Assembly (NCBI GenBank): GCA_023653785.1
Contig: JAMKCH010084944.1
Span: forward strand, 30,871 to 94,870
DNA: 64,000 bases
Origin: Ophioderma brevispina
Taxonomy: Eukaryota > Echinodermata > Ophiuroidea > Amphilepidida > Ophiodermatidae
Reading direction: 5' to 3'
Part shown: positions 12,367 to 25,520 of the stretch, one piece after another
How the letters are laid out: the number at the start of each line of letters is the position of its first letter
Numbering within the stretch: the first letter of the stretch is position 1
Position numbers and translations under genes: made by a program
Notes under the pieces: model-generated
What the model was told of the DNA's origin: nothing
What the model saw: the letters and a program-made list of their open reading frames with translations, nothing else
Database searches by the model: none

Positions 12367-13784
12367 CTAATATAAAAATGTCAGAATTTGTGTGAGTAAC
12401 TCATTTGTGTGGTGTAGCGAAACTGACTGCGCTGGACGACCTTTGGCCTTTATATTATGAGTCCCTGCCATCATTCAACTCGCTCTAAATTTTACTCCGT
12501 GCAACTCTTGGATCACGGTGTGGACAGCCGGTGACGTCAAGTAGTCATTACAACACGGATCTAAACCCCGAGTGTATAATACTTTTTGGCAGATGATATG
12601 CGCATACAATGATTGGAAGTAACCATGCGGACAGAGTAGGGCAGGTGTTTTATACATTTATAGGCAATGTTAGGTCAGCGGTACAAAAGATTGAAAATAC
12701 GCTTCTTTAGGTTGGCTATTGTTAATAATTTAAATAATTAACAATATAGAGTACATCTAATTAACCTATCACTAAGTATTATCATTATATCTTAAAAGTA
12801 TAATTCGCGACACAAAATTATTCTATAAACGTCTATTTTGTGTCTATAACCTAGCTTATAATAATGTATTTAGCACTTAAGTTTTGTTCATATCAAATGT
12901 AAATATTTCAATACATCCATTGCACTTGTCAGTGTTGAGTATGTTCAATCGCTATCTTCTTGCATTAACACTGTCCGCTGCATCCTTTCGTACATCTACA
13001 ACTCATGATAGCACGACATGCTTCCATCAAATTCCCACACGCGTGGAAAGACACGTTCATTGAACGTTCGAAAGCCCAACAAAAAGTCCGTTGAATTTAA
13101 GCCAGTTTGGTGCTTTGAGTCTGCCCACGGTATCCTTCCACCCAGCAGCGATCAGTTTCCGCGTAGTGAAGCATGCGTAACCACTTGATTTTGGGTCAAA
13201 ATCTGGTATTATATTGCGCACGCCAATCGCTCGCCTGCGAGGGGAAGCATATCATGGGGCTTATTTGTTTTAAAAAAACCTCTTGTTGCGTGATCTCGCT
13301 TATATTCCCACTTCACAACACGAGCCGAGCTAATGCTATGCATCTTGTGTTGGGAATGTTTCCAATATTCTCTCTGTGCCTTTCCTGAGTGAATAACCTC
13401 TAACCTTTTTATTTAATGCCTCCATTAATGGATGTTCCTATGAACGACATGCAAGCGGAAACGGGGTCTCTGGAAGGCTAAAATGGATGCTTGATCACAG
13501 ACTTTTCAATCTTACCAGTAAATGTTTTATTAGGAATTATTACAATATATTCATGTCAACATAATACAATTGAAAGTCTACAGTGGTAGATGGCTCAATA
13601 CCGTTGGTGACATATTTCAGTTTCACAGCGGTCCACGTCACTTTTGTCTCCAAAATTGTAAACAAGAAAAGAACAATTAAAAATATTGTAATTTAATAAT
13701 TTTAATTCCGTTGCTGTTATTTGTTTTTTACAACCAATAATGGTATTTTAAATAACCATAATACACTATATACTAATGCTAGTT

Positions 13785-14085
13785 ACTATGGAGGTCGGGT
13801 GTTGTAGCGTCGATTGATCGCCTTTCCCCAATGCGCCCGAGGTTCGATTGCTTCTTGTGGAACCATCGTGCGTGTATTTGGTTGCCTATCCTTATCGTCC
13901 TCGCATGAAGGAACGGAACGCAAAATCGGATTTCTTTCCATAAAATCTTTCTTTGAAGTTCTGGATTTACTCGTTTGTTTTCTGGTCGCCTCAGACGCTC
14001 CACCTCGGCGCTCTGAGCACTTCGGCGGTGGATATGGATATTTCGCGCGTCTATAAGAATCTAATATTAATGCTAAAGATAATAA
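13785..14085 (+). repeat. tRNA-derived SINE, copy 1
   Basis: A tRNA-like head (GTTGTAGCGTCGATTGATCG, then a B-box-like GGTTCGATTG at 13841-13850) is followed by a body. The tail contains CTCTGAGCACTTCGG, GATATGGATATT and CGCGTCTATAAGAATCTAATATTA. That tail ends in ATT-rich sequence, as in many invertebrate SINEs. The word TAATGCTA flanks both sides (13771 and about 14068) and may be the target duplication. The paralogous copy is 56040-56300, so insertion predates the duplication. It is a repeat, not a functional tRNA gene: the acceptor stem and anticodon arm cannot be formed convincingly. Confidence 0.65.
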
Positions 14086-14439
14086 TTATTGATATAATTC
14101 TATTAGTCGGCGCCCTGACAACATTGGTATAGACACAAATTAAAAAAAAAAGAAATCAGTATTATTATTATTTGGAAGACCCTTAATGTAAATTGGCGAA
14201 CTATTGGGAAAAAATCGTTGCACAAGATATTATGAAAGGTAATATCATATTTGGATCGGGATCGTTGACCCTGGAATATAGAGGATACAAATATGAAGCT
14301 CCTATCAGTCTTTAACCAATCAAATTGGCGCCCCTTTTGAAAAATGCCACTGGGGACGTCACAGCTCAAATCCACCAAGAATGGAGTCCCGTTTTAAAAT
14401 ACTCAGTCATAGTCCATATTAAGTGTGTACAAAGTGTTT

Positions 14440-15570
14440 TGGCTCGTTCGTTCGTTTCGTGCAAGTCCAAAATCACAGTGGAAGACCGCGTCTTTAACCA
14501 CTGATAGTTCCATATCCATCCAGGTTGATCAGGCCTGGAATTCCTCTGGGGGACTTGTAGATCTCACATTCATCTATGATGTGGCTAATGGTTGGTGGCT
14601 CCCACAATCGCAGTTGGTGAAGGTTCTACTACTCGCTATCTTGAAGGAAGTTGCTTTGTACGAACCAACGCCGTTCCTGAAGTCTGTTGATGTTGACCCT
14701 GCTTTCCTATCAAGGTCAAAATCTTTGGGCTTGCTAGATGGGGCTGTCCACAAACTAGGTTGTAGGTTCAAAGTAGAGATTGATCATTGCTCATCCCATC
14801 TTCATTGATCAGGATGATCGATAGAGATACTGTGACTGCAGTGTCATGGATTGGTTAGCAAAGTGATTCCGTGAATTCTCTTATCCCAAAGGGTGTTGGT
14901 GGTGGGATTAGGCTACCAGTTCATCATCCACATTTTACTTGTGGCGATATTGATCGTCTGATGTTCCTCCTAAGGTTGCAGGAGCTATGCCAGACAGAAT
15001 TGGAAGCTATTCTACAAGCGTCGCCAAAGGGCAACCACTAACACGTCTCATTGCCAATCATTTCGAACGACGATCCATCTTTGTGTGAATGTACGCTGGA
15101 CTCCATACTGGTGCAAAAGCGTATTCAGCGTGGAGTATGCAGGCAACAGTTATATGTATTAAGGTTCAAAGGATGCACCCCATCCCGTTCCTGCGAGCCT
15201 TCTGAGAGTTTGACACAGACTGCGTCTTGGCAGCGAGTGCCTTGGTGTGTTGATTATAAGTAAGGCTGCGGTCCATTGTGACTCCAAGGTACTTCGGTGT
15301 TGGTCATGTGACAGTTTCCTCCATCAGAGGTGATGTTTAGAGTTTCTCTTTTTGCGCATCGTTTTGCAAGGTGAAAACATAGCTGACAGGTCCTTTTGGG
15401 TTTAATGAGTTTCAAGTGCCATCCGTGGAAGAATTGGCTTACAGTGATTAATTTGTCTTTCTACAACACTGTTTCTAAGGACCCAAGCAATCAGCAGCTA
15501 TTCCAAGTGCCGTGGTGTCGTCTGCCGGATGAGTACTGCGAACAATCTCCTTTGGCATATCTGAGACGTA
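14440..15570 (-). pseudogene. Decayed LINE ORF2 fragment, antisense, copy 1 only
   Basis: Minus-strand reading from 15560 down gives LSAMF/CQLCFHLAKRCAKRETLN, then NITSDGGNCHM and LGVTMDRSLTYNQHTKALAAKT (15290-15210, two adjacent frames). The YLGVxLDRSLTYxxH motif is diagnostic of the region after the LINE reverse transcriptase core. Nearer 14640-14520 the frames give TNCDCGSHQP and then SHIIDECEIYKSPRGI, the C-terminal Cys/His cluster. Frame changes and stops show it is a pseudogene. Copy 2 lacks it: its flanks are separated by only about 50 bp near 56680-56730. It is probably the same family as 24245-25520 and 29570-29760. Confidence 0.8.
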
Positions 15571-16572
15571 TTTGCTAATTCTAATGGACTAAATGACCTA
15601 GCTGGATCTGATTTGTAATATTCTTGGTGGCACTCTGCTACTGAAATTCATTGGGGACTAAGCGTTTGAGCTTCAAAGACTATTTATTGAGATTATGCGA
15701 CTCTAGTAAAAATTTGCTTAAATCAACACTTTTCCTTATTCACAGTTGTAATTTGCATATTGGTATTTGTATAAACATGTGTAAGTTTCTAAAAAGCTCT
15801 TTTTACGATCAAATATAGGAGCAAGAACATGCCGGACGCCAGACAGTAGTTTAGCCAGAATCTATCGAGAGACAGAGAGTCCAAGACAAATACAAAAATT
15901 GGAAAAAATGAAATGAAACATAAAATTGACCAATTAGAGGTGATGATGTTCTGTGTATGATACATATGATGAACACATGTTTCTTCTCAGTTATGATGTG
16001 AAAATGCTGAAATTTTCGAGACTTCCCATCTTAGCTTCCTTAGGGTGGCGAGCGCCCATGACTTGTTGTGATGAACAGTGCGGCTGACTCTATAAAAATA
16101 GATTGATGTTTCCTAAGTATATGCATATCGTATCAGCGGGTCCATGGGTATCTGATTTATATTACGAAACGACCCGCAAACTTTATGCATTTTTAAAATG
16201 ATATTGGAAAAAAATGATGGAAATGAGCTACCAAGTGATAATTTACCTCGGTATAAGTTTAAACCACACTCGCACGCGTGATCACCAGAATATCAGGTGT
16301 AAAAATTCAAGAATAATTGGGCAAAACCTCATTCTTTTCGATATGAATGATTAGTTTTTTTGGGTAAAGTTAACGCAACAGGTTGAATTCTACCATTGAT
16401 GGGAATAACAATATTTCCCAGCACCACACCATGTGAGAAGTCATTGTAAAAGTGTTTCTTTTTTTTTTTTTCTTTGACATATTTGTTTGAATTTATTTAT
16501 TGCATATAATCATATTTTCCGTCTCATAAGCGACAGTGCGTAACTCAGCATAAGAAAGTGTTGAACAAAGTA

Positions 16573-16733
16573 TCCCTAACGTCTCATAACTGCCTCAAAG
16601 CACACCCAGACAATCAATCACGGGCAGGACCCCTGCTTTGATCAGTGGGAAAATTGGCTCCTAGATCTGAGACAAAATACCGTACCTCACTTTTTGAGGT
16701 GTTGTCAGGATTTTCCTCTAGGGACGTTAGGGA
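16573..16733. mobile_element. 161-bp TA-flanked MITE
   Basis: The ends TCCCTAACGTCTC (from 16573) and GGGACGTTAGGGA (to 16733) are inverted and each is bordered by TA. No open frame lies inside. TA flanks with short TIRs are typical of Tc1/mariner-type MITEs. Copy 2 has a related but decayed sequence in the opposite orientation around 57715-57795 (ends GAGACATTAGGGATA), suggesting a separate insertion of the same family. Confidence 0.65.
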
Positions 16734-18085
16734 TATAGGCGAACGTTTTAAACAAATTCAGTTCAGAAATACATATAATTTAAAAGACAATTTGTAGTCC
16801 TAACATTTATTGTGTTAAAAATCGTATAAGCTAAGAAGGGAAGCCAAGGCTTAGACTATTCCATAATCCCTTGAACATGTGTAAGTATACAATTGGTATT
16901 ATTTTGATTGCACTTAATGAAAGTCCCGGTTTCGGTTCAATTTGAGATCCCTTAAGATTGAGTGAGTAGAAAACCGAGGCAATTGAATAGGCTAGCCGTG
17001 ATACGGGAGTTGACGAGGCTTTCTTTTTTTTTTATCCAGATATTTCTGATGTCATCACGTTGTAAAAAGCATGTAACGTTATAGAGTGAAGGAACTCGGT
17101 TTCTTTAAATTACACTAAAAACAAATAAAATTTATTTTTCTTTTTAAAACAATCTTCGACGGGTTAGAGCTAGAATGGGTACAGGGTGAGCTCGAAAGTG
17201 GTATATTCGAACACTAAGTCATTTTTTAAGAAGAAAACAATGTGAATATGTGACAAGACTTTAAAAACATCAAGTATTTGTGAATACAAGTATATAAGTA
17301 GGTTTGAAAAGGTCGGTGTGTGAATAACCGACGAGCTAATGGAAAATTAGTACGGTTTTTAGTGTCGAAAGTAATTGTATGATAATTAGGAATACACCAA
17401 GCTTTTACCAAAATCGACCAGGTTATATTCATCAGAATATATTAAGAAATAATACATTTAATTAGTGAGCAAATATCGGGCTTTGTTCCAAGCAATGCGT
17501 TTCAAAGATGTGTAAACATATCGGTTTAACACAGCCAGCTTAATTGATAGGAATGGAGTCCAAAGGTTAAACATAAAGTACATGAGCAGTGATTAAAACT
17601 ACGGCAGCAACATCGATATATTCCTCAAATAATTTGAAAGTACGCAAAGTGTATGTACTAGATCTTGGCTGTGAATATTATTCCAATAGTTGTTCCAAGG
17701 TATACCAACACGCTATATTCAGTAAGTATATTATTCTGTCCGTTTATCCTCTCACTATCTAATCAAAATTTAATTTTGATTGATAGTAATGTTGCATTTT
17801 AAAAAATGTCGCATCCATTTGCTGAATTATGTTAGTTGGATACATATTTACAGAATGGAGCACCCAGGTTCACTAACGATTGGCACAGTTGTACGGGTAG
17901 GTTTAATATTATTTTAATATTGTTTTTACGCATTGTAAAAAACGCGCACTACAGTTGTGTCTTATCTGGTTAACAAAATTGCAATAAAACAAACAAACAA
18001 AAACAAACACCCAAAACATTAAAAAAAATAAAATCATGCCAAATATTCATAAAAGAGCAACTAACTGCACAAACCTGAAAAGTAG

Positions 18086-21000
18086 CATGTTCCGCCTCAT
18101 TCCACTGATACCAAAATAAGTACCCAATATACTAATATGCGTCACAATGAAGTCATAATGTCCAATAGTCGGCAACATTGTTTATTTTCCAAAGTGAAAT
18201 AGGTGGAAATTCTAATTTTGACTAAAAAGTACAATAACGAAATTTCATTGCGTTTTAGCTTAAATGATGACACGTGATTAGTGTAAATATTCTTAGGTGG
18301 CAACCCACCACCCACCGACTTCGACGGCATACCAAGGCCCCGGTGGAGTGCACCTTTACAGTTTCGCTAAAGTGACTTGAAAGGTGCATTTTGCGATTAT
18401 CGGAGAAAAGTTCACACTCTGGGTCTATGAATTTGAGTTTTAGCTCTGTACACGCACATTTCTGAATTATTTTTGCTTGCGATTCTTGTTCAGGAAGAGC
18501 GAGCCCATTGCTACCCCGAGAAATACCCAAACTATTGCCACTCATGTATTCATTTCTATATAATGTGATTATAGGCTTGTGTAGCGTTATTGGGTTTTGA
18601 CTGATTTGAGGAAGACGAGATGGCAGGAAATCCAAAACTCTCACGATGAATCTTCGCCGTTGAAGCTATGGACATTTCGTTCAACTGATCCGTAAATCCT
18701 TCAATTCTTGAAAACGTATGCACTTCTCCGCAATGTTTGGTAGTTTAGGAATGAGGGCCGGGGACTTAGGCTACAAAGAATATCAAACATAATTAAGGAG
18801 CACTAGATTAGCGTGCCGTGTGCAAGGCATTCCCGATCGGAGCGTCTTCAACCAGGGCCGGCATGCAGAAACAGCACAAAATTTCGAGGTTGAAATCAGA
18901 TAAGGGAGAAAACGCCACAAGTTTATTACAACCGATTTGCAAGTCAAATACGGGTACCGAGATTAGCGGTTAAACCTTCAGGATTGCCATAAAAAATGTC
19001 TAGAAGGAAAAAAGTTCGAAAAATGACTTGTCAAACTGTAGCGATCAAAGGACTAAGAGAGAAAAACTTGGATACGGAACGATGCAGTAAATCCTCTGAA
19101 CCTTCACTCATAATTCCGATTTTGCGCGGAAAGTAGCCACTCAATGACTAGAATGGTTTATTTTGCTTACACTCCTATCCTTACGATTGCATGTAGGGGG
19201 CAAATTTATGCAGCTTCACACAGGTAAACACAAATGTTCCAATGATTCAACAGCCTGGCTGTTCTACAAATATTTGACGTCACTCAACGTCATTTAATGA
19301 GAGCCCTCCATCGATACGGGCGGGCGAAATGTCCTCACAGTTTTTAAGGGAATAATGAATTATACATTATAGTTTTGTATCGCATCCATATGAAAGCGAA
19401 AACCAAATTTTCTTTACTTGAACATTCACAGTCTTGCCACTTCAGAAACATCGATTAGACCAGAAATGGTAGTCACACTCGTGGGTCGCGTAAGAAATTT
19501 ATATTACCCATTGGTGGTTAATTGAATTTTTGCCCCCAAAAAAGCCCAAACTATGTTTGCACCCTGGGGTAACAATTAAATTTATTTGAAACATGGTAGT
19601 TATGACAGTTTATAGTGGATTAATGAAGAGCAATCAACATACAAAAAAACGAATGGGCCTATGCACCTCGATTGATAAGGATGTTTCCAGAAACAATTTA
19701 GATTTGGTTAATATGTTGATTCAAAAACATTTGTAATTTTGATGTGGCGCCCTCACATTAATGGTTCCCACTTGTACAACCCTTCTTTGGACAGACTGCG
19801 ACGTTCGAGTGAGGTATCTATAACCCGGTTAAGTGACTGTCCATCGCTTCGACTTCTGACAGATCCACAGGAATCGGCTTTGCGTGAAAGAAAGTCCCCG
19901 TTGTAAATTTTCTCGTTTATACTCAAAAGGTTATGTGGACGAAATTAAACGAATAGCAATAATGTCTTAAAGCAATGTCTTAAGACGTGAAAGAGATAAA
20001 GTTACCGTTGCTGATAGAGATCTTTAAAACTGTCAAAGTGCAAACAAGAATATTAATACGTGCATTTGGTCATAACGTTTAACATAATCACAACAGCGAT
20101 ATGGCGGGTGTTTATTTTTTGTCAGATCGTCATGTTTCAACACTTAATGTATAAGCATTTTAACGGTGAAGTTACTTTTGGCCCAAAATTTTATGTATTG
20201 CCTACATATCTTTGCGTCCCATATTTTGTTGTTAAACAATTCAAATCGGCCATGGCGATATTATGCTAATTAGCATAATTAAGCATTTTGGTGGCGCTAT
20301 TCAAAATTGTTTTGCCCCTTAAATCGTACTGGCGTAACTATTTTAATTTTATTTCAGCAATATAATATTGTTTATTTTCTCCATTAGAGCCAGATTTTAT
20401 GGTAAAAAATACTTTTGGAAAGTGGTTTTCATTTTTTGACGGGGAATTGGGTGCACGTTGCAAAAATAGGGGGTTTTGGGACCGCCATTTGAATCGGTAC
20501 AACCGATATGCACAAGACCTTATACACTTGTTCCAATCCTTTCAGGTGGTACCTTTAATCGGTTAAACTAACGACTCCAGAGAGCCGATCGTTAGTCCCC
20601 AATACTTGTTTTGATGTTAGTGATGACCTATTTCATTCATACAGTTCTCAAGAGCATAATGTCCAGCAACGTTTGACACAAGGTATCAGGTGCATAAAGA
20701 GAAAATCCCTTCGCAGGTTGCTCCGCGCAGTGAACATGTTGTACCGGAAAGTTTGATACGGTGTGATGTCGCACCAGAGAAAAAAGAAACTCGAGTGAGA
20801 ATAGCATAAAAGACGATATGCCTAAGTGTGTGATCTATCATGACACCGTGTAAGTTGAAACTTAAATTGTTTGTGTAATTCGACACATTCATATGTCAAG
20901 ATCAACTGACAATCTAATTCACTTGATTACGATGAGCAAGACGAGTTTACCACACGCTCTGTCATACTGCGAGTTGAAGAGCACCGACACATGGCACATG

Positions 21001-21760
21001 ACGCGTATTATCTAGTGGATCAGCATGTTTTTGACATATTCATATTTATAATTCCATCAACAATCTGCCACTTTGATACTGTGAACGTTGAATCTGTAGA
21101 ATTTAACACAGTGCATTGTAATAGCCAATGAATTTGCAATCCAAATTTCAAGTCCAAAATGGTTTTGAAAAGATACTATTTACTGTAAAACTGTACTGTA
21201 GTTGATTTAAAAGTAAAAGTATTAACTTTTTGACACGTCTCCATCAACTAAATCTAGAATACTAGTAGGGAATCCTAATTCAGTTTATCCCCGTTTATAC
21301 TTTTCAACACCGGGCCTTCAAAACATCAGCAGTAACTGATACGCTTTGATGAATACGGTTGAAAAAAATATGTTTGATTTGTGTGTGCAAACTACAAACA
21401 AGAATTTTTACTGTACTGATCACGAAAACTGCCATTGCCGTGAGCCAAATATGATCTTAGCAAATTTGTATGTACATCTCTAGTTTAAGCTATATAAACA
21501 AGTTATGGTTTGTGATCGTTACCTATCAAGCTGTTATCCCTGTTTAGATCAAAAGAATATTTGGTTATCTTGAGTGTGAATATGAATTTTGTATGATTCA
21601 ATTCAATTCACACAGGTCTTCACATTTTTGGAATAGGCTACAGCAAGAGTTTAACAGAGCCTATTAACCTAGTGAGCCCCTTCAGTCATGTCCAAGGTAG
21701 TTTTACTAATCCCATTTTGAATTGCGAAATTATTAGGTCACAGCATATAGGGTCACTTTA
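18086..21760. other. Spacer stretch without supportable genes
   Basis: Sequence immediately right of duplication copy 1. The longest open frame (18255-18644, minus, 129 codons) shows no recognisable domain and overlaps no conserved block. A perfect 20-bp palindrome lies at 20260-20279. Otherwise it is AT-rich and unannotatable. Confidence 0.5.
20260..20279. other. Perfect 20-bp palindrome with octamer-like cores
   Basis: ATTATGCTAATTAGCATAAT is its own reverse complement. It contains two overlapping ATGCTAAT words, close to the POU/octamer consensus, around a TAATTA homeodomain-like core. Function is speculative; AT-rich DNA gives short palindromes by chance, though 20 perfect bases is long. 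Confidence 0.4.
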
Positions 21761-22860
21761 GTCAGCAGGGTGAAACACGACCATTACAGACTCAGAAGTT
21801 TCTTCGAAAAAAATATAATGAAAAATGAAAAGAACCAAAAAAAAATTTTTTGCAAGCTGACACGTCAAGGAGAAGCCGAGAAGTTTTGTGCAATTCCCAA
21901 TGATGCTGTAACAACTCCTCCATCACCTGCAACTATTTTCCATTTCGCCCAGAAAATTCCAGGGTTTGGATATCACCATCTACTCAATCAATCACCAATA
22001 TGCCATCGTATTGACTTGACAGGCTTAGTACCCGGCGGTGGAGCTTGGAGCCCCTCATCCCCTCCCCTGCCCCTGACCCCCTCGGAGGCTACGCTCCTTT
22101 CCCCATCAGGTCATTACTCCTTGTTTGATTTTTTTTTTATTACGGAGGGTTATAAGAACAACAAAGTCAACATAGCCCAAGGTTTTGCTTTGTGGTCCTC
22201 TGAAACAATCATGATCACCCCAGATGTTGGAATGTCCTGTTAGTATGGCCATGAAAGAATAATAACATTTTTGGTGTAACCTAGAACTACTTGCATCAAA
22301 GGTTTTCTTTTTTCTTCACATGCCATTTTTTTTGAAGTATCAAAAATGACCTAACATACTAAAGTCCGAGAAAATCCGGTTGCAGAAATATGTCTATTTG
22401 CATAAATTTTCAAAATGGCCGCCATTTCAAAGACTTTGTCCATAACTCAAGATCCGGGGTCCCGTAGGAGAGTAATTTGGTGCCTCTACCATTTTTTTGG
22501 GGTCCGACTATTTCAATAAGAACGTTAATATATAATGGGATGAGTGGGTTTTAAAGCCTTATTTGCATAAATCCAAACTGGGCTGCCATTTTGTTGAATT
22601 TCTTGAAATAAGATATTTTGAAATTCCATTCTGGTGTCCGAGTTATCAAAGAACACGATCATTATTAAGATGCCAAATTAAAGACACGAGACTCCCACTG
22701 ATTGAACCCCTCTATTTAAATATTTGTGATTCAAAACTTCTCGATTCAATTTATATACAAAAGATAAAATCTTTAGATGTCTACACTTAAACTGGACACA
22801 ACAGAAAGGGTAAAAATCATTTTACAACAAGCTTTAAATTGTAGCTCAAGTAAAGATTAA

Positions 22861-23060
22861 CTGAAATCTTTCTGATCAGCTCGGAATGCGAACGTTCCTC
22901 CTTCACTGTCTATAAGATCCAGGCAAAGCGTTTTCATGCTGTTAATAAGTTCCTGCTGCTCAAAATTATACATTTTGAGAGTGAGAATGCTCCTTCTTGT
23001 CCCATTTTTTTCAGGAAGGTTTGAATGGAAGCATGACTTATCTTTACTGATGTGATATCA
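22861..23060 (-). pseudogene. Short coding-like stretch, unknown
   Basis: Minus strand, open for about 66 codons between stops. It contains SCFHSNLPEKNGTRRS, MYNFEQQELINSMKTLCLDL and IDSEGGTFAFRADQKDFS before a stop. Composition is protein-like (few repeats, mixed charge, plausible amphipathic helix) compared with neighbouring frames. It lies inside the inverted-repeat element 22240-25955, so it may be a remnant of that element's gene. I do not recognise the family and it may be chance. Confidence 0.25.
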
Positions 23061-24244
23061 GGATTGATGATGGACTTACGTTTTTATGATGATGAGTTTA
23101 AAACACTAGGTGTTGTACTAGAAGAATTAATTTATCACTTTGGTCAATATTAACTCTGCATAGTGAGACTGAATTCAGAAAGGGCAATTTTGACAGAAAG
23201 GGACAAATGTTATGTACCCAAATGCACAATTATGAAGTTAATGATTATTGTCTGGGGTTTCTAAATTTTGAGGAAATTTGTCAAATGAGACTGTCAAATT
23301 TTCCGAAAAATGAGATTATAGAAGTGATTTTTTGTACCAATTGTTGAACTTTTTCAAAAAACTTTTTTTCATTACCTTTGGTAGACCATTAATCGGGCCA
23401 AATAATAACCACCAGAGGTAAAATTTGTTATAAAGGGATGATAATTTTAGTGGAAAGAGGATTGCAAAATTGCCTATCCAATAGGGTTATAAACCAGAAG
23501 GTTTGAAGTGTTTGTGTTTATAGTTGAGGGTGCTGAAATCAGAATTATGATGGGTCCACCTCTGAGAAATTGGGGAACTTTGTAAAATAAGGGGGTAAAA
23601 TTAGCACAGGGGTAAAATTTGAAATTTAAGTCTCAAATTGTTTTAAATGTTACACAAATGTATTTGTCTTATTAGGAAAAGAGATAAGCACTATGCTAAG
23701 GACATCTAAATGGGTTTCCTTGAATAGGCACACTTTAGGAACTTACCCATATGCCTACAGAATTTTACGCATATATCGGCAAACTCTTTTTTTATTTTTT
23801 TTTTTTTTAAAATTTTGAAAACTAATGCATAACTCGTTAAACAATATATTTTCAAATGCTACGGGGAAATTGACAAAAACCATGTGCTTATATTTTTCAA
23901 CAATGGCATATTTTCTTACGTATGGTAATATGTAAAAGCAATGTTTAACCCTCGTCAACCAGGGGGATTTTTTACACCTCGGGGTTGAAAGAAGAAAATG
24001 TGTGAATGTGTACGCTAAATGATGTTTAGGTAACCGTGTTTACATCCGTTTGTGCACATTTTACAGAAAAATTCGGGGACCAAAGCCGATGGAAGGTTGA
24101 GGGAGGTGGTGAAGCCTCCGATACTCTACAATGTAAATTGGTTTAATTCATATATTGACTGTACACAAAAACTGATTTCACAATATTCAAGGGCGCCGGC
24201 ATTATGTCATAGAAGCAAGTGTGGGAATTTTGTATTATTTTAGT

Positions 24245-25520
24245 ATCACTGGATTAGAGAAGACCAATATATCCACCGGTGGGCACTCATTGAGAATGTG
24301 ATCGCAGTCTGTGATGGAGAACCACATTGCCAGGCCTGGATATGGTTGCAGCCCCCATCGGTGCATATTGCTGTTGAAAACGGACCGACTCTGTGCGAAT
24401 CCGTTCAAAGTAACCCATTCCTTGCGTGGAAGATTACTACCAGGTGGGAGTTCTGTCATAGATGTAATAGTGAGTTGGACTCGTCTTGGAGTATAGCTAG
24501 TAGCAGTGTTCCATGTCTGTAAGATGTTTAATGAGTAGTGGAGAGAAGCGTGTCGGACCAGAAAAAGCGGGCAGAAAACGTGACGAGAGGAGGCGCCAGT
24601 CTCTGTTGCCGCGATGGTGTGATTCTTTTACAGTGTGATGCAGCAGGTGCTTAATTGTTGTCCAACAGAGCCTATTCACCGTTTATGTGTGTCGTATTCT
24701 CTCGAAACATTCATGCAGGTGCAAGCCCTCTGAAAGCACTGGGAGAAACTAACATGGAGTGGGACGAAGACGCGAGTAAGATTCTATGCGTCTCGTGGAG
24801 AAGTGGTCCAGCTTTTGTGTGAGAGCTATTGCCACCATGCTGGGGTGCATATTCAGCAGCTGCTCCATAACCAGAGCCAGGGCGGGTGGTGCGTAGAAGT
24901 AGTTGGGCTGGCACCCCATGATGACCCAGCAAGGCGGCACAGGAGGTTATTCCTCAAAGTGTCCGGCCGATAAGTCATCTGCCGTCAAGATTCACTCCCA
25001 GATAAGTTTGTATTGTAATGCAGAGCGCTCAATTGATGTTGATTTGAAGCTGGCCGATGAACCTCTTTGGGTGTTGAGATGGAAGGCAGTAGCGGATGTC
25101 TTGGCTTCACTCCGCTTAAGTCTCCAGGTCTTGAGATTATGCTGCAAATAGGGCCATATCTACAGTAAGTATACTTTCACCTTCTTCCCGCTTCTTCCGA
25201 GTCAAGAAGGCAAAGTCGTCGGCGTCAGCCCTATGTCTATGTGTTGTTTTTTGAGGTAAATCGCTAATATACCAGTTTAACAACTGATCCTTGCGGGACT
25301 CGATTCCTCAGATGACGCAGTCGATTGCTCTGCCCATCACTTGTCTTAACAACAAGCTATGGTTTGCAAGCATGTATAGATATAATTGGTTACAATTTGA
25401 AATCCTGGAATGGTTCTGAGATCGCTGAAGTGTCCAGCCCTTGGTGCCAAAGGGTGTCTTATGCTGGCCGTAGGTCCGCCCCAGATTGACGCTTCCTTCG
25501 ACGCTTGTCAAAGCTTTCCT
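24245..25520 (-). pseudogene. LINE ORF2 fragment (reverse transcriptase to C-terminus), antisense
   Basis: Read on the minus strand from 25520 downward with several frame changes. A YDTLWHQGL motif (about 25465-25435, one stop inside) comes first, then RNRVPQGSV (about 25300), then an ADADDFAFLTRKK segment (about 25225) matching the YADD catalytic box of reverse transcriptases. These are followed by FHLNTQ (25070), LCRLAGSSWGASPT (24940-24900) and finally WVTLNGF..., FNSNMHRWGL and DHILNECPP (24425-24260). That is the standard order of a CR1/RTE/Jockey-type ORF2. Frameshifts and stops make it non-functional. It lies inside the inverted repeat 22240-25955. Confidence 0.85.

Larger units (their letters stand above)
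364..18085 (+). repeat. Large direct duplication, copy 1
   Basis: This block repeats in the same order and orientation at about 43557-62760. Anchor pairs that can be read directly include 1093-1450 with 43670-44010, 2155-3250 with 44440-45760, 3405-5880 with 46045-48520, 8140-9640 with 48546-51010, 10425-10566 with 51690-51850, 11470-11960 with 51850-52290, 12920-13260 with 55225-55550, 13780-14420 with 56020-56670, 15570-16440 with 56715-57590, 16916-17030 with 59525-59640, and 17090-18085 with 61790-62760. Interruptions are mostly insertions present in one copy only. No intact gene is visible inside. Outer limits are approximate: similarity begins near the shared TGGCATCTGAT and fades after the shared CACAAACCTG-like stretch. 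Alternatives are an old segmental duplication or two haplotypes assembled in series. Confidence 0.93.

Noticed and set aside
13799..13870. Possible tRNA gene
   Set aside because: B-box-like sequence is present but the cloverleaf cannot be formed; it is the head of a SINE.
18255..18644. 129-codon minus-strand frame
   Set aside because: No family resemblance, no paralogous copy to test conservation, no convincing splice or promoter context.
21770..22243. Longest open frame in the window (157 codons, plus)
   Set aside because: Lysine-rich start from an A-run, then proline/serine low complexity; no domain, and it runs into the arm of an inverted-repeat element. Length is within chance for 64 kb.
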